In this document: positions 19,635-27,725 of the stretch, piece by piece
How positions within the stretch are numbered: the stretch's first letter is position 1
How the letters are laid out: each line of letters opens with the position of its first letter
Origin: Natrinema sp. DC36
GTDB taxonomy: Archaea; Halobacteriota; Halobacteria; Halobacteriales; Natrialbaceae
Assembly (NCBI RefSeq): GCF_020405225.1
Contig: NZ_CP084472.1
Coordinates: 310,001 to 374,000 of the forward strand
Reading direction: 5' to 3'
DNA: 64,000 bases
The notes under the pieces: generated by a model
Databases searched by the model: none
What the model saw: only the letters and a program-made list of their open reading frames with translations
What the model was told of the DNA's origin: nothing
Program-made: the position numbers and the translations under genes

Positions 19635-20927
19635 TTACTCGAGCGAGCCGACGCGAAGTGCGTACTCGCCGCGCGTCTCGCCCTCGTCGTGGTACTCGAC
19701 CGGCTCCTCGACGGCTGCGACCGTTCCGCTATCGACGGCCGCCGCCGTCGCGATTCCGTCGAGGCGCTCGCAACCGCCCGCGCCGGACTCGAGATCGAAC
19801 CAGCGAACGGCGTGGGTATCCGGATCGCGGACGCGGAAGTTCTGTGCACAGGGGGCGACCAGTCGCCCATCGTCGGCAGCGAGCCCGTGAACGAAGCCGC
19901 GGACCTCGTCGTCCCAGACGAGGTCCCCGTCGGCGTCGAACGCGGCGACGCGGTGTTCGTTCGGGTGGCGACTCTCGGTCTCGCGGCTCTCGATCGCGTA
20001 CGTGTTGCCGGTCACGAACGCCACTCGGCCGTCGTTCGCGTACGCGTGATTCGGATACGCGTACAGCGTCTCCCCGTCGATCTCGGTCTCGACGGCGAGG
20101 TCGACGTGCCACCGCTCGGCACCGCCGGGACCCAGCAGGTAGCCGCGTTTGTCGCCGTGACTCGAGACGGCGACCGACTCCCCATCGAAAGAAACGTCGC
20201 CGACGCGCCGGTCGCCGTCCGTTCCGGGGTCCCAGGTCCACCCGAGGTCGCCCGATTCGGTCTCGAGGACTACCAGCCCGGTGTCGTGGTCGCCCATACA
20301 GCGGTTGTAGCCGACTGCGAGCCGTTCGCCCGCCGCATCGAGATCGAGTGCGATCGGCGAGGCGTCGGTCTCGTACGTCCAGCGGACCGAGCCGTCGGCG
20401 TCGAACGCGTAGACAGTGCTGTGCCACCGTCGAGTTTCGCCGTCGCGCTCGTAGCGTCGTGCGGCCGCGTAGAGCCGATCGTTGCCGTCAGCGTCGGTTC
20501 CAGTCTCGAGCGCGACCACGTAGGGCAAGTAGAAGACGGTGTCCTTGACCGCCTCGCCGACGTCGTCAGCGGTGTCGTACCGCCAGCGCCGGTCGCCGGT
20601 CTCCCCGTCGTAGGCTGCGATCGTCCCCGTTTCGCCGCGGCCGGCGACGACGATCGTGTCCACACTCTCATCGACACCGCCCTCGAGGGACGCGATCCCG
20701 ACCGCGTGGTCCGGATGATCGGCCGTCCACCGCGCCTCGAGCGTGTCGGCGTCGCGGGCGGTGACGGTTCCGTCCCACGTCCCCGTGACGACGAGGTCTC
20801 CGTCCTCCGCAACGTGGACCGCGGATCGAGTCCACATGTGGCGGCTGCGGGCCGTCTCGATCTCGCCGAGCGGGACCGACCGAAACTCGAGGGATCGTTC
20901 CCGTTCGGTATCGGCAGTTTCGCTCAT
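19635..20927 (-). CDS. PQQ-like beta-propeller protein of the cobalamin operon
   Basis: About 430 residues, starting MSETADTERERSLEFRSVPL. It contains repeated propeller blades of the PQQ/WD type, with motifs such as GTWDGTVTARDADTLEARWT, TIAAYDGETGDRRWRYDTAD and VYAFDADGSVRWTYETDASP. There is no signal peptide or lipobox, so it is probably cytoplasmic, unlike the PQQ lipoprotein at 43019. It is the last gene of a tightly packed set with DUF3209 (2-base gap) and CbiX. Association with B12 genes in haloarchaea suggests a role in the pathway, but no reaction can be assigned. Confidence 0.85.
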   Translation of the reverse strand: MSETADTERERSLEFRSVPLGEIETARSRHMWTRSAVHVAEDGDLVVTGTWDGTVTARDADTLEARWTADHPDHAVGIASLEGGVDESVDTIVVAGRGETGTIAAYDGETGDRRWRYDTADDVGEAVKDTVFYLPYVVALETGTDADGNDRLYAAARRYERDGETRRWHSTVYAFDADGSVRWTYETDASPIALDLDAAGERLAVGYNRCMGDHDTGLVVLETESGDLGWTWDPGTDGDRRVGDVSFDGESVAVSSHGDKRGYLLGPGGAERWHVDLAVETEIDGETLYAYPNHAYANDGRVAFVTGNTYAIESRETESRHPNEHRVAAFDADGDLVWDDEVRGFVHGLAADDGRLVAPCAQNFRVRDPDTHAVRWFDLESGAGGCERLDGIATAAAVDSGTVAAVEEPVEYHDEGETRGEYALRVGSLE

Positions 20928-20929
20928 CG

Positions 20930-21301
20930 TCACTCCTCGACCGGGAACGTCTCGTGGAGGGTATCGTGGGCGTCGCCCAGCCCGTCCACGATGCTCTCTC
21001 CCTGCGCGCTCAGCCGCTGGACCGCCCGCTCGGCGTCCCGGACCGCCAGCAGTCGTCCGCGCGTGTAGTCGTATTCGGGGTCGTCGCTGTCCATCGATGC
21101 AACCTCTTCCTCGAGGTCGACCAGCGCCGCGTCGAGGTGGCGTTCGATCTCCGCGAGGCTGTCGGCCTCCGCGAGACCCTGGATGGGGCCCTCGAGGTGG
21201 CCCTCGAGTTCTTTCTCCGCGTGATCGCGGGCACTGTCGTCCCCGACGCCGAGGACGGTCATCAGTCCGAGTCGTAGCGCTTCGATTTCGTAGCAGCTCA
21301 T
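20930..21301 (-). CDS. DUF3209 family protein
   Basis: A 123-residue helical protein, MSCYEIEALRLGLMTVLGVG at the start and ending HDTLHETFPVEE. Two long helices rich in Glu and Leu are predicted (RDHAEKELEGHLEGPIQGLA and EIERHLDAALVDLEEEVASM). I associate this sequence type with DUF3209, which in haloarchaea sits beside cbiX. It lies 2 bases before the PQQ-propeller gene and 43 bases after cbiX on the same strand. No catalytic residues are evident. Confidence 0.82.
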   Translation of the reverse strand: MSCYEIEALRLGLMTVLGVGDDSARDHAEKELEGHLEGPIQGLAEADSLAEIERHLDAALVDLEEEVASMDSDDPEYDYTRGRLLAVRDAERAVQRLSAQGESIVDGLGDAHDTLHETFPVEE

Positions 21302-21344
21302 GGGTTGAATATCTGAATTGTCGATTTCGCGTCGTTCGGTTCGA

Positions 21345-22577
21345 TTACAGCGTCTGATCGACGAGATCGCTGACGATGCGATCCCGATCGAGGTGGTCGC
21401 CGACGATCCGTTCGGCGTCGTCGTCTTCGACGCCGCCGTACCAGATTCCGTCCGGATACACCGCGACCATCGGCCCGTCGCCGCAGCGTCCGAGACACGA
21501 GGAGCGGGTGATACGGGCGTCACAGTGCGCGGAATCCCGCACCTCCTGGCGCAGGCGCTCGAGGACCGCCGGCGCCCCCATCTTCGCACAGGTCTGGTTG
21601 GTACAGACCGCGACGTGCTTTTCCGGCGCGTCGTGACTGTGCGGTTCGTCGTCGACGTCCTCGCGGTCGGCGTGGGCCTCCTGATGTGCCAGCGCGCGCA
21701 GCATGGCTCGAGCCCCGCCGACGTCCTCCTCGTAGCCCTCGAGGTCGACTTTGTACTTGCACGTGTCACAGGACATCTCGACGCTCCCCGACCTCGCTTC
21801 CTGCCAGCGATCGGCGAAGACATCCAGCAGCCGGGAGTCGGTTCCGAGCGGGTCGCCGGCCAGCGCATCGACGTAAGGATAGTCCTCGTCGAACTCCGCT
21901 GTCCAGTCGCGAACGCGCTGAGTGAGGACGCCGTCGCCGAGCATGTACGGCAGGACGACGACCGCGTCTGGCCGGTGCTTCGAGAGTCCGTGGAGGCTCT
22001 CTTCGAGCGTCGGCTCGGTGACGCCGATAAAGGAGGCCTCGACGCGGTCGAACTCGCGGCCCTCGTAGAGCAGCCGGGCAAGCTTGTGGACGTCGCCGTT
22101 GGCGTCCGGATCGCTCGATCCGCGGCCGCAGACGACGACCGCGACGTCGTCCGCCTCGCGGTCGACGCCCAGTTCGCGTTCCACGGCCGCGGCGCGGTCG
22201 TCCAGCAGATCCAAAATCGCCGGATGGACACCCAGATGCGCGCCATTGGCAATTTCGAGGTCGCGCTCGGCCCGGGCCTGTTCGATCGCCAGGGGAACGT
22301 CGTTCTTGACGTGGCTCGCGGCGAACAGCGAGCAGTGGACGACGGTAACCTGCGACGCGACGGGCTCGAGCCCCGCGAAGGCCTCGTCGATCGCCGGCTC
22401 CGCGAGTTCGAGGAACGCGGCGTCGACCGGGATCCCCAGCCGGGACTCGAGGTCGGCGGCCAGTTCGCGGACCTGTTCGTTGGACTTCTCGCGTCGGGAG
22501 CCGTGACCGACCAGCAGGACGGCCTCGTCGTCGAAGCCGGCTGTCGGTGCGGGCGTGATCTCGTCGGGTGTGCTCAT
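21345..22577 (-). CDS. cbiX: Sirohydrochlorin cobaltochelatase CbiX fused to a [2Fe-2S] ferredoxin domain
   Basis: A 410-residue fusion. Residues about 15-135 form the first CbiX chelatase half (AVLLVGHGSRREKSNEQVRE), containing the catalytic histidine in VVHCSLFAASHVKNDVPLAI. About 140-260 form a second half (VAVVVCGRGSSDPDANGDVH). A linker holds a CDTC motif and histidines (HQEAHADREDVDDEPHSHD). The C-terminal 80 residues are a thioredoxin-like [2Fe-2S] ferredoxin with CTNQTC and SSCLGRCGDG. The ATG at 22577 is preferred to longer readings. It inserts cobalt early, into sirohydrochlorin. The iron-sulphur domain may sense redox state or supply electrons. Confidence 0.92.
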   Translation of the reverse strand: MSTPDEITPAPTAGFDDEAVLLVGHGSRREKSNEQVRELAADLESRLGIPVDAAFLELAEPAIDEAFAGLEPVASQVTVVHCSLFAASHVKNDVPLAIEQARAERDLEIANGAHLGVHPAILDLLDDRAAAVERELGVDREADDVAVVVCGRGSSDPDANGDVHKLARLLYEGREFDRVEASFIGVTEPTLEESLHGLSKHRPDAVVVLPYMLGDGVLTQRVRDWTAEFDEDYPYVDALAGDPLGTDSRLLDVFADRWQEARSGSVEMSCDTCKYKVDLEGYEEDVGGARAMLRALAHQEAHADREDVDDEPHSHDAPEKHVAVCTNQTCAKMGAPAVLERLRQEVRDSAHCDARITRSSCLGRCGDGPMVAVYPDGIWYGGVEDDDAERIVGDHLDRDRIVSDLVDQTL

Positions 22578-22591
22578 CGATTGTCGGTGTA

Positions 22592-23314
22592 CTACGTCTC
22601 GTCGCCGTCGTAAGCTGACGCCTGCTCGAGGCTCCGCTCGAGTTTGCGGCGGCGACTCGGCGCGAACAGTCCGGTTTCCTCGCAGTTCTCGTAGAGCCAC
22701 GTGCCGAAGTCGGGGGCGGCATCGTCGTCGACGCCGAACCAGTAGCCGCCCGACGAGGTCTCCGAGAGGTCGCCCATCGGCGCGGTAACCGGACACGCCG
22801 CGATCAGCTCTCGCGCGAGCTCGAGCAACTCCTCGTCATCGTGGACGAACGAGATGCCGACGGTGCCGCTCGAGGACTTGAAGCAGATCGTGCCACAGCC
22901 CTCGAGCAGCCCGCGGAGCAGTTCCCGATCGTAGCTCGCGAAGGCCCCGAAGCGGTAGTTGCCGCGGCCGTCGACGGGGAGGCCGAGCGCGCCGCTGCGC
23001 CCGAGCAGGCCGGCTCCCTCAGTGTCGGCTCCCTCTCCCCCGTCACCGCCGATCGAGAGCGTGTACTCGTCCTCGGTTCGCGTAATGGACGTGTCGTGGG
23101 CGTAGTCGCGGGTGGTCGTGTCGTGCTCGAGGTCGCCGCCCGCGATCGCGGCGAGCACTTGCGCGGACGCCTCGTCGTTGGTGACGACCTCGATGCCGGC
23201 GTCCGAGACATCGCCGCTCCCGGCGACGTGGCCCCAGAAGTACGCCGTCGCGGCGTGACCCGCGAGCGGATCCGACGGAACCTCGATCTCGGTCGCGGAT
23301 TCCGTGTCGCTCAT
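22592..23314 (-). CDS. Unassigned cobalamin-operon protein with LAGLIDADG-like repeat
   Basis: A 240-residue protein starting MSDTESATEIEVPSDPLAGH. Its start overlaps the ferredoxin gene stop by 4 bases, and it ends 14 bases before cbiX. The middle segment ELLRGLLEGCGTICFKSSSG, with TVGISFVHDDEELLELAREL following, resembles the G-L-x-E-G-x-G helix and strands of LAGLIDADG folds. An N-terminal half (YFWGHVAGSGDVSDAGIEVV) looks like a matching repeat. The acidic residue normally ending the LAGLIDADG helix is not clearly conserved, so nuclease activity is unlikely. Haloarchaeal homologues are usually called cobalamin biosynthesis protein without a known step. Confidence 0.75.
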   Translation of the reverse strand: MSDTESATEIEVPSDPLAGHAATAYFWGHVAGSGDVSDAGIEVVTNDEASAQVLAAIAGGDLEHDTTTRDYAHDTSITRTEDEYTLSIGGDGGEGADTEGAGLLGRSGALGLPVDGRGNYRFGAFASYDRELLRGLLEGCGTICFKSSSGTVGISFVHDDEELLELARELIAACPVTAPMGDLSETSSGGYWFGVDDDAAPDFGTWLYENCEETGLFAPSRRRKLERSLEQASAYDGDET

Positions 23315-23577
23315 TCGCCCACCTCCTCGACGATGATCGCGTCCGTCGGGCACGCCGCGGCGGCCTGCTGGGCCTCGTCGATGCGGTCGTCGTCGAACGT
23401 CGCGACGACGCGCTCGTCGGTGTCGGTGACCTCGCCTTCGCAGTCGTAGACCGGATCCGCGCCGGGATCGATCGTCGCGAGGCCGTCCTCGCCCTCGACG
23501 AATCGCGGGTCGCGGGTCAGGCAGGCGAAGATGCCGTCGCAGGCGTCCTTCTCGATAGTAACTTCGTATCGTGACAT
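23311..23577 (-). CDS. Ferredoxin-like iron-sulphur protein
   Basis: An 88-residue protein, MSRYEVTIEKDACDGIFACL at the start. Cysteines sit in DACDGIFAC (two, six apart), YDCEG and AAACPTDAI. That resembles a monocluster [3Fe-4S]/[4Fe-4S] ferredoxin with a shortened set of ligands and a central insertion rich in acids. It overlaps the downstream unassigned gene by 4 bases and follows the CbiH-like methyltransferase gene by 38 bases. It could supply electrons to a corrin-ring reduction step; this is inferred from position only. Confidence 0.85.
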   Translation of the reverse strand: MSRYEVTIEKDACDGIFACLTRDPRFVEGEDGLATIDPGADPVYDCEGEVTDTDERVVATFDDDRIDEAQQAAAACPTDAIIVEEVGE

Positions 23578-23615
23578 TGGTGAATTGCGTCTGAGTCGGA
23601 TTTCAATCGAAGCGC

Positions 23616-24659
23616 TCAGTAGTCGTACTTCGTCTCGTAGCCGCGCGGCGTGACCATCCGGTCGTCCCAGACGTAGGTGTCCTCGTTGCCGACGACGATC
23701 GTCGTGGTCATGTCGATGATCTCGCTCTCGCCGAGCTCCTCGAGTTCCCCGAGTTCGGTGATCATCACCTGTTCGTCGTCGCGGCCGGCACCGTGGACGA
23801 TGCCGACGGGCGTGTCCTCGTCGCGGTGGGCCATGAGGATCTCGCAGCACTTCTCGAAGTTCTCCCGGCGCTTGCGGCTCCAGGGGTTGTAGATCGTGAT
23901 CGTAAAGCTCTCCTTGGCCGCGGAGTGGAGCCGCGACTCGATTTCCGGCATCGGGACGAGGTGGTCCGACAGCGAGATCGAGACGGTGTCGTTGACCAGT
24001 GGCGCGCCCAGCCGGGCCGCACAGGACTGGGCCGCCGGGACGCCCGGCACGGCTTCGAAGTCGACCATCGACGCCGTCGCGCCCTTGGACTCGAGGATCT
24101 CGAGTGCGAGCCCACCGAGCGCGTAGACGTTGGGGTCGCCGCTGCCAACGATGGCGACGTCGTGGCCCGCGAGCGCGCGGTCGATCGCCTCTTCGGTGCG
24201 GGAGACTTCGCCGCACATCGGCGTGTCGTACAGCTCGTCGGCCTCCTCCGTGATCTCGTCCGGGATGAGGTCGATGTAGGTCGTGTAGCCGACGATGTGG
24301 TCCGCCTCGAGCAGCGCCGTCTTCGCGCGGTCGGTCATCCCCTCCGGGTGGCCGGGACCGAGGCCGACGGCGCTCAGTTTGCCGGGCTCGGCGTCGAAGT
24401 CGTCGACCGTGGAGCCGACCTCTTTCTCGTTCGAACTGTCGTCGTCGGAGCTCGAGGCCCCGCAGCTACTCGAGGACGAGGAACCGGAACTCGAGGACGC
24501 TCCGCACGTGGAGTCGCTCGAGTCGTCGGTACTGCTCGAGGCACCGCACTTCGAACTCGAGCTATCGGTGCTCGCCTCGCTGGTGGTGCTCTCCGTGCTC
24601 GAGGCACCGCAGTTGGAAGTCGATTCGTCGTCGGCGTCCGCGTTTGTGTCAGTACTCAT
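23616..24659 (-). CDS. cbiH: Precorrin-3B C17-methyltransferase-like enzyme with Cys-Ser-rich N-terminal tag
   Basis: About 347 residues. After a tag of about 80 residues with four copies of CGASS (NCGASST, KCGASSS, TCGASSS, SCGASSS) comes a complete class-III tetrapyrrole methyltransferase: GKLSAVGLGPGHPEGMTDRA with the SAM-binding GxGxG loop, VAIVGSGDPNVYALGGLALE, and SISLSDHLVPMPEIESRLHS. The domain order matches CbiH/CobJ, which methylates C17 and contracts the ring. The ATG at 24659 (MSTDTNADADD) leaves 19 bases after the upstream cbiH-like gene; an ATG at 24698 is possible. The CGASS tag is not a normal part of the family. Confidence 0.88.
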   Translation of the reverse strand: MSTDTNADADDESTSNCGASSTESTTSEASTDSSSSKCGASSSTDDSSDSTCGASSSSGSSSSSSCGASSSDDDSSNEKEVGSTVDDFDAEPGKLSAVGLGPGHPEGMTDRAKTALLEADHIVGYTTYIDLIPDEITEEADELYDTPMCGEVSRTEEAIDRALAGHDVAIVGSGDPNVYALGGLALEILESKGATASMVDFEAVPGVPAAQSCAARLGAPLVNDTVSISLSDHLVPMPEIESRLHSAAKESFTITIYNPWSRKRRENFEKCCEILMAHRDEDTPVGIVHGAGRDDEQVMITELGELEELGESEIIDMTTTIVVGNEDTYVWDDRMVTPRGYETKYDY

Positions 24660-24678
24660 CGTTGTGCTGTGTGGTGAG

Positions 24679-25560
24679 TTAGAAGTCGTCGACGTCACGC
24701 CCGCCGCGCGGGGTGACGAGGTACGTTCGGTCGTCGTTGCGCCAGGTTTCGGTCTCGTGGTTGCCGATGATCAGCGAGGTCCCCATCCCCGACACCTTGT
24801 CGTCGTGGTCGGCGGCCTCGCCGAGGGTGGTGATGAACTGGCTCTCGCCGTTCCGGCCGGCGTCTTCCCGGCCGGCGTCGTTGACGATTGCCACGGCGGC
24901 GTCGTCGGTCCGCTCCTCGCGGACGATCTCGACGGCCTGCTCGTAGTTGCGCCAGCAGTTGTAGAGGACGATCACGAAGCCCGAAATCGCGGCCGCCCGG
25001 AGCTTCTCCTCGATCTCGTCCCAGCCGCGCCACTTGTCCGACAGCGAGACCGTACAGAAGTCGTTGCACAGCGGCGCGCCGACGTTCGCCGATCCACCGA
25101 GCGCCGCGGTGAGGCCGGGGACGATCTCGATCGGAATGTCGGTCGCGTCGTCCTCTTTCGCCATCGTGAAGACGAGGTCGGACTTGCCGTAGACCGACGG
25201 ATCGCCGCCGGAGACGTGGGCCACGTCCTTCCCCTCTCGGACGTGGTCGAACGCCGCTCGAGCGAGTTCGATCTGGCGGCCCATCGTCGAGCGGATGATC
25301 TCCTGTTCGAAACCGTCGTCTCGGATCGCGATGCCGTCTTCGTCCGTTCGCTCCTCCGGCAGCAGCGTCCCGTCGTCGCGTAGAAACTCCTGGTAGAGGC
25401 TCGAGGCGATGACGACCTCCGAGGACTCGATGACCTCCTTGGCCCGCTTGGTCATGTGGTCCGGTAGGCCGGGGCCGATGCCGACGACGTAGAGGGTCCC
25501 GTGATCGTCGGGGGTACCGCCGGCCGTCGCATCCGCGGATCCACTCTCGGTCCCGCTCAT
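24679..25560 (-). CDS. cbiH: Precorrin-3B C17-methyltransferase (second CbiH-like copy)
   Basis: A 293-residue class-III tetrapyrrole methyltransferase. Motifs are GTLYVVGIGPGLPDHMTKRA, DVAHVSGGDPSVYGKSDLVF and TVSLSDKWRGWDEIEEKLRA, with the terminal TYLVTPRGGRDVDDF close to the ending of the downstream copy. The two adjacent CbiH-like proteins share the motif order and clearly arose by duplication; one may act on a different ring carbon. The start overlaps the cbiG stop by 4 bases. Confidence 0.88.
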   Translation of the reverse strand: MSGTESGSADATAGGTPDDHGTLYVVGIGPGLPDHMTKRAKEVIESSEVVIASSLYQEFLRDDGTLLPEERTDEDGIAIRDDGFEQEIIRSTMGRQIELARAAFDHVREGKDVAHVSGGDPSVYGKSDLVFTMAKEDDATDIPIEIVPGLTAALGGSANVGAPLCNDFCTVSLSDKWRGWDEIEEKLRAAAISGFVIVLYNCWRNYEQAVEIVREERTDDAAVAIVNDAGREDAGRNGESQFITTLGEAADHDDKVSGMGTSLIIGNHETETWRNDDRTYLVTPRGGRDVDDF

Positions 25561-26555
25561 CGACCGATCGCCACCGTAACCTCGTTTTCGTAGCCGATCT
25601 TCTCGAGGACGAGTTCCTGTTCAGCACCGCCGGCGATCGCGCTCGCCTCGGAAACGCCGGGCCAGCCGATCAGCTCCTTCGACTTCGAGGGCGTGGGACC
25701 CTCGTGCTCGAGCAGGGTCTCCTTGTCGAAGGCGACCACGCCGAGGTCGAGTTCCTGCGCGGCCTCGAGCAGCCCCTCCTCGTCTTCCTTCCGAGTCGCG
25801 GTCCCGACGAACTCCACGTCGTCGAAGTCGTAGTCGGTCCGCTCGAGGGCTTCCTCCCACGCGGTGATGAACGACTCCTTGCTCGCTCCCGAAACGCTGC
25901 CGGTGCCGATGACGCAGCCGTCGTCCGTGTTGCGCTTGAGCACCGTTACGTCGTCGCCGACGAGGACGGCCTTCGGGCCCTCGAGTCGGGCAACGGGACC
26001 GAGGTTCTCGTCGAGGACGGCGAGATTCGTCTTCACGGTCGAGTCGCCGTTGACGACGTGGGTGTCCATCGCCTTCGCGCGGGACTCGACGCCCTGCTTG
26101 CCGGCCGCCTCCGAGGCGGTGGTCATCGCCGGAACCGCGCCCATCGTCGCCAGGTCCTGTGCGACCTGGTTCGCACCGTGGTGGCCGCCCGTGATCGGGA
26201 TGGCCCACGTTAGCTCCTCGTCGACGACGCAGATCGCGGGGTCCTCCCACTTGTCGTCGAGCAGGTGGGCCGTCTTCCGCATCGCGATCCCGGAGGCCAT
26301 CAGGCCGATGAAGCAGTCGTACTCGCCCCAGTGCTCCTCGAAGACGTCGCCGTGGTACTCGATGATGTCGATCGCCTCGTAGCGATCGCCGAGCTCGGCT
26401 TTGATCTCCTCGGCGGTATCCATCTTCCGGCCGAAGGAGATGATCGCGATCTCCTCTGCGACCTCGCCGTCCGAATCCGCCGTCGAACAGTGGCCGCCGC
26501 CGGAATCCGATCCCGAATCGTCCGTCGTGTCTGCGTTCTCAGTTCCTGAACTCAT
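25557..26555 (-). CDS. cbiG: Cobalt-precorrin-5A hydrolase CbiG
   Basis: A 332-residue CbiG, which opens the delta-lactone and releases acetaldehyde. Landmarks are IAIISFGRKMDTAEEIKAEL at the N-domain, YDCFIGLMASGIAMRKTAHL, AIPITGGHHGANQVAQDLAT with the paired histidines, and C-terminal GTGSVSGASKESFITAWEEA and ATRKEDEEGLLEAAQELDLG. A short acidic, Gly/His/Cys-containing leader (SGGGHCSTADSDG) precedes the fold. The ATG at 26555 has a GAGGT Shine-Dalgarno about 8 bases upstream, which decides the start. Confidence 0.9.
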   Translation of the reverse strand: MSSGTENADTTDDSGSDSGGGHCSTADSDGEVAEEIAIISFGRKMDTAEEIKAELGDRYEAIDIIEYHGDVFEEHWGEYDCFIGLMASGIAMRKTAHLLDDKWEDPAICVVDEELTWAIPITGGHHGANQVAQDLATMGAVPAMTTASEAAGKQGVESRAKAMDTHVVNGDSTVKTNLAVLDENLGPVARLEGPKAVLVGDDVTVLKRNTDDGCVIGTGSVSGASKESFITAWEEALERTDYDFDDVEFVGTATRKEDEEGLLEAAQELDLGVVAFDKETLLEHEGPTPSKSKELIGWPGVSEASAIAGGAEQELVLEKIGYENEVTVAIGR

Positions 26556-26621
26556 TGTGTAACCTCTATCGTAGCAAACTTCTCTTGTCCACGTACCTCC
26601 AGCCCGCTCGGTCCACCGCCC

Positions 26622-26797
26622 GGGTGGGACTGAAAGGGGCTGGCGCGCTCGGCGAGCGAGGCGACGCAAGCACTGGAACGAACGGAGTGAGTGAAGGGCG
26701 TGGCTCGAGAGAGCGAAGCTCTCTCGTCATCACGAAAGGCGCGCAGCGCCTTTCGAACGACAGCGAGTCGCAGCCGTCGAGCGCGCCAAGGGCTTTC
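26622..26797. repeat. Structured intergenic repeat, copy A
   Basis: Begins GGGTGGGACTGAAAGGGGC and ends AAGGGCTTTC. The ends pair: GAAAG (26632-26636) with CTTTC (26793-26797), then an unpaired GGGC/AGGG loop, then an 11-bp perfect stem, TGGCGCGCTCG (26641-26651) with CGAGCGCGCCA (26778-26788). The loop contains two smaller hairpins, GAGAGCGAAGCTCTC and AAAGGCGCGCAGCGCCTTT. It lies between the cbiG start and the cbiF stop. Related copies are at 33053-33171 and 54662-54755. It may be a mobile MITE-like element or a structured RNA. Confidence 0.75.
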
Positions 26798-26828
26798 GCC
26801 GTATTCGCGGTCGCAATTCCAGCGCATC

Positions 26829-27725
26829 TCAGTCATCACTCGCCTCCGTCTCGCCGGACTCTCCCGACGATCCTCGATTGGCCCAGTCGCCGTAGAGGAA
26901 CGAGCGCTCGTAGCCCGCGCCGGTCACGGCGTCGCCGATGACGACCAGCGCCGAGGCGCGGTAGCCCGCCTCCTCGACCTTGTCTGCGATCGTCCCGATA
27001 TCGCCGATGATCACGTCCTCGTCCGGCCACGAGGCGTGGTAGATCACCGCGACCGGCGTCTCCGGGTCGTGGTCGTCCTCGAGCAGGCGGTCCATCGTGT
27101 CCCGAACCGCGTGGGTCCCCAGATAGATGCAGGTCGTCACGTCGCCCATCTCGACGAAGTCGGAGATGTGGTCCTCCTCGGACGTCAGGGTCTTCCCCTG
27201 CGGCCGGGTGAACGCGACGTGGTTCGAGACCTCGTTGAGCGTCAGCTGCGTCCGCAGCGTCGCGCTGGCCGCGAAGGCCGACGTGACGCCCGGGACGAAG
27301 TGGGTGGGGACGCCCTCGTGTTCCAGCGCGTCCATCTGCTCGAGCGCGGCCCCGTAGATGGCGGGATCGCCGCTGTGCAGGCGGACGACGTTGTCGCCGT
27401 CCTCGTAGGCGTCTCTCATGAGCGGGATCAGTTCCTCGAGGTCCTTCCCCACGGAGTTCACCAGTTCGGCGTGCGAACAGTACTCGTCGAGCAGTTCGCT
27501 GTTGACGAGCGAGCCCGCGTGGACGACGAGGTCGGCCGCCTCGAGCAGTTCCTTTCCGGCGACGGTCAGCAGCCGCGGGTTGCCGGGGCCGGCACCGACG
27601 AAGGGAATGCCCTCCTGTTCGTCGCCGGCGCTGTGGTCGAAGATCCGGTCGTCGAGTTCCTCGCGGCGGCGTTCGCCCTGCGAGTCGATCGCGTCCTGCG
27701 GGTCGTTCGGTGTGTCATCAGTCAT
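26829..27725 (-). CDS. cbiF: Precorrin-4 C11-methyltransferase CbiF
   Basis: A 298-residue SAM-dependent methyltransferase. GIPFVGAGPGNPRLLTVAGK provides the SAM loop and VVRLHSGDPAIYGAALEQMD the second. VHAGSLVNSELLDEYCSHAE and VTSAFAASATLRTQLTLNEV are typical of CbiF/CobM, as is TRPQGKTLTSEEDHISDFVE. An extra acidic leader of about 40 residues precedes the fold. The start overlaps the cbiL stop by 4 bases, so cbiT-cbiL-cbiF form one translationally coupled run. Confidence 0.92.
   Translation of the reverse strand: MTDDTPNDPQDAIDSQGERRREELDDRIFDHSAGDEQEGIPFVGAGPGNPRLLTVAGKELLEAADLVVHAGSLVNSELLDEYCSHAELVNSVGKDLEELIPLMRDAYEDGDNVVRLHSGDPAIYGAALEQMDALEHEGVPTHFVPGVTSAFAASATLRTQLTLNEVSNHVAFTRPQGKTLTSEEDHISDFVEMGDVTTCIYLGTHAVRDTMDRLLEDDHDPETPVAVIYHASWPDEDVIIGDIGTIADKVEEAGYRASALVVIGDAVTGAGYERSFLYGDWANRGSSGESGETEASDD

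Noticed and set aside
20930-22252. A 440-residue minus-strand protein spanning DUF3209 and cbiX
   Set aside because: Only its last 123 residues are a real protein; the rest is an off-frame reading of cbiX.
22592-23314. LAGLIDADG homing endonuclease in the B12 operon
   Set aside because: The catalytic acidic residues are not clear, and the gene is a normal operon member with 4-base overlap, not an insertion.
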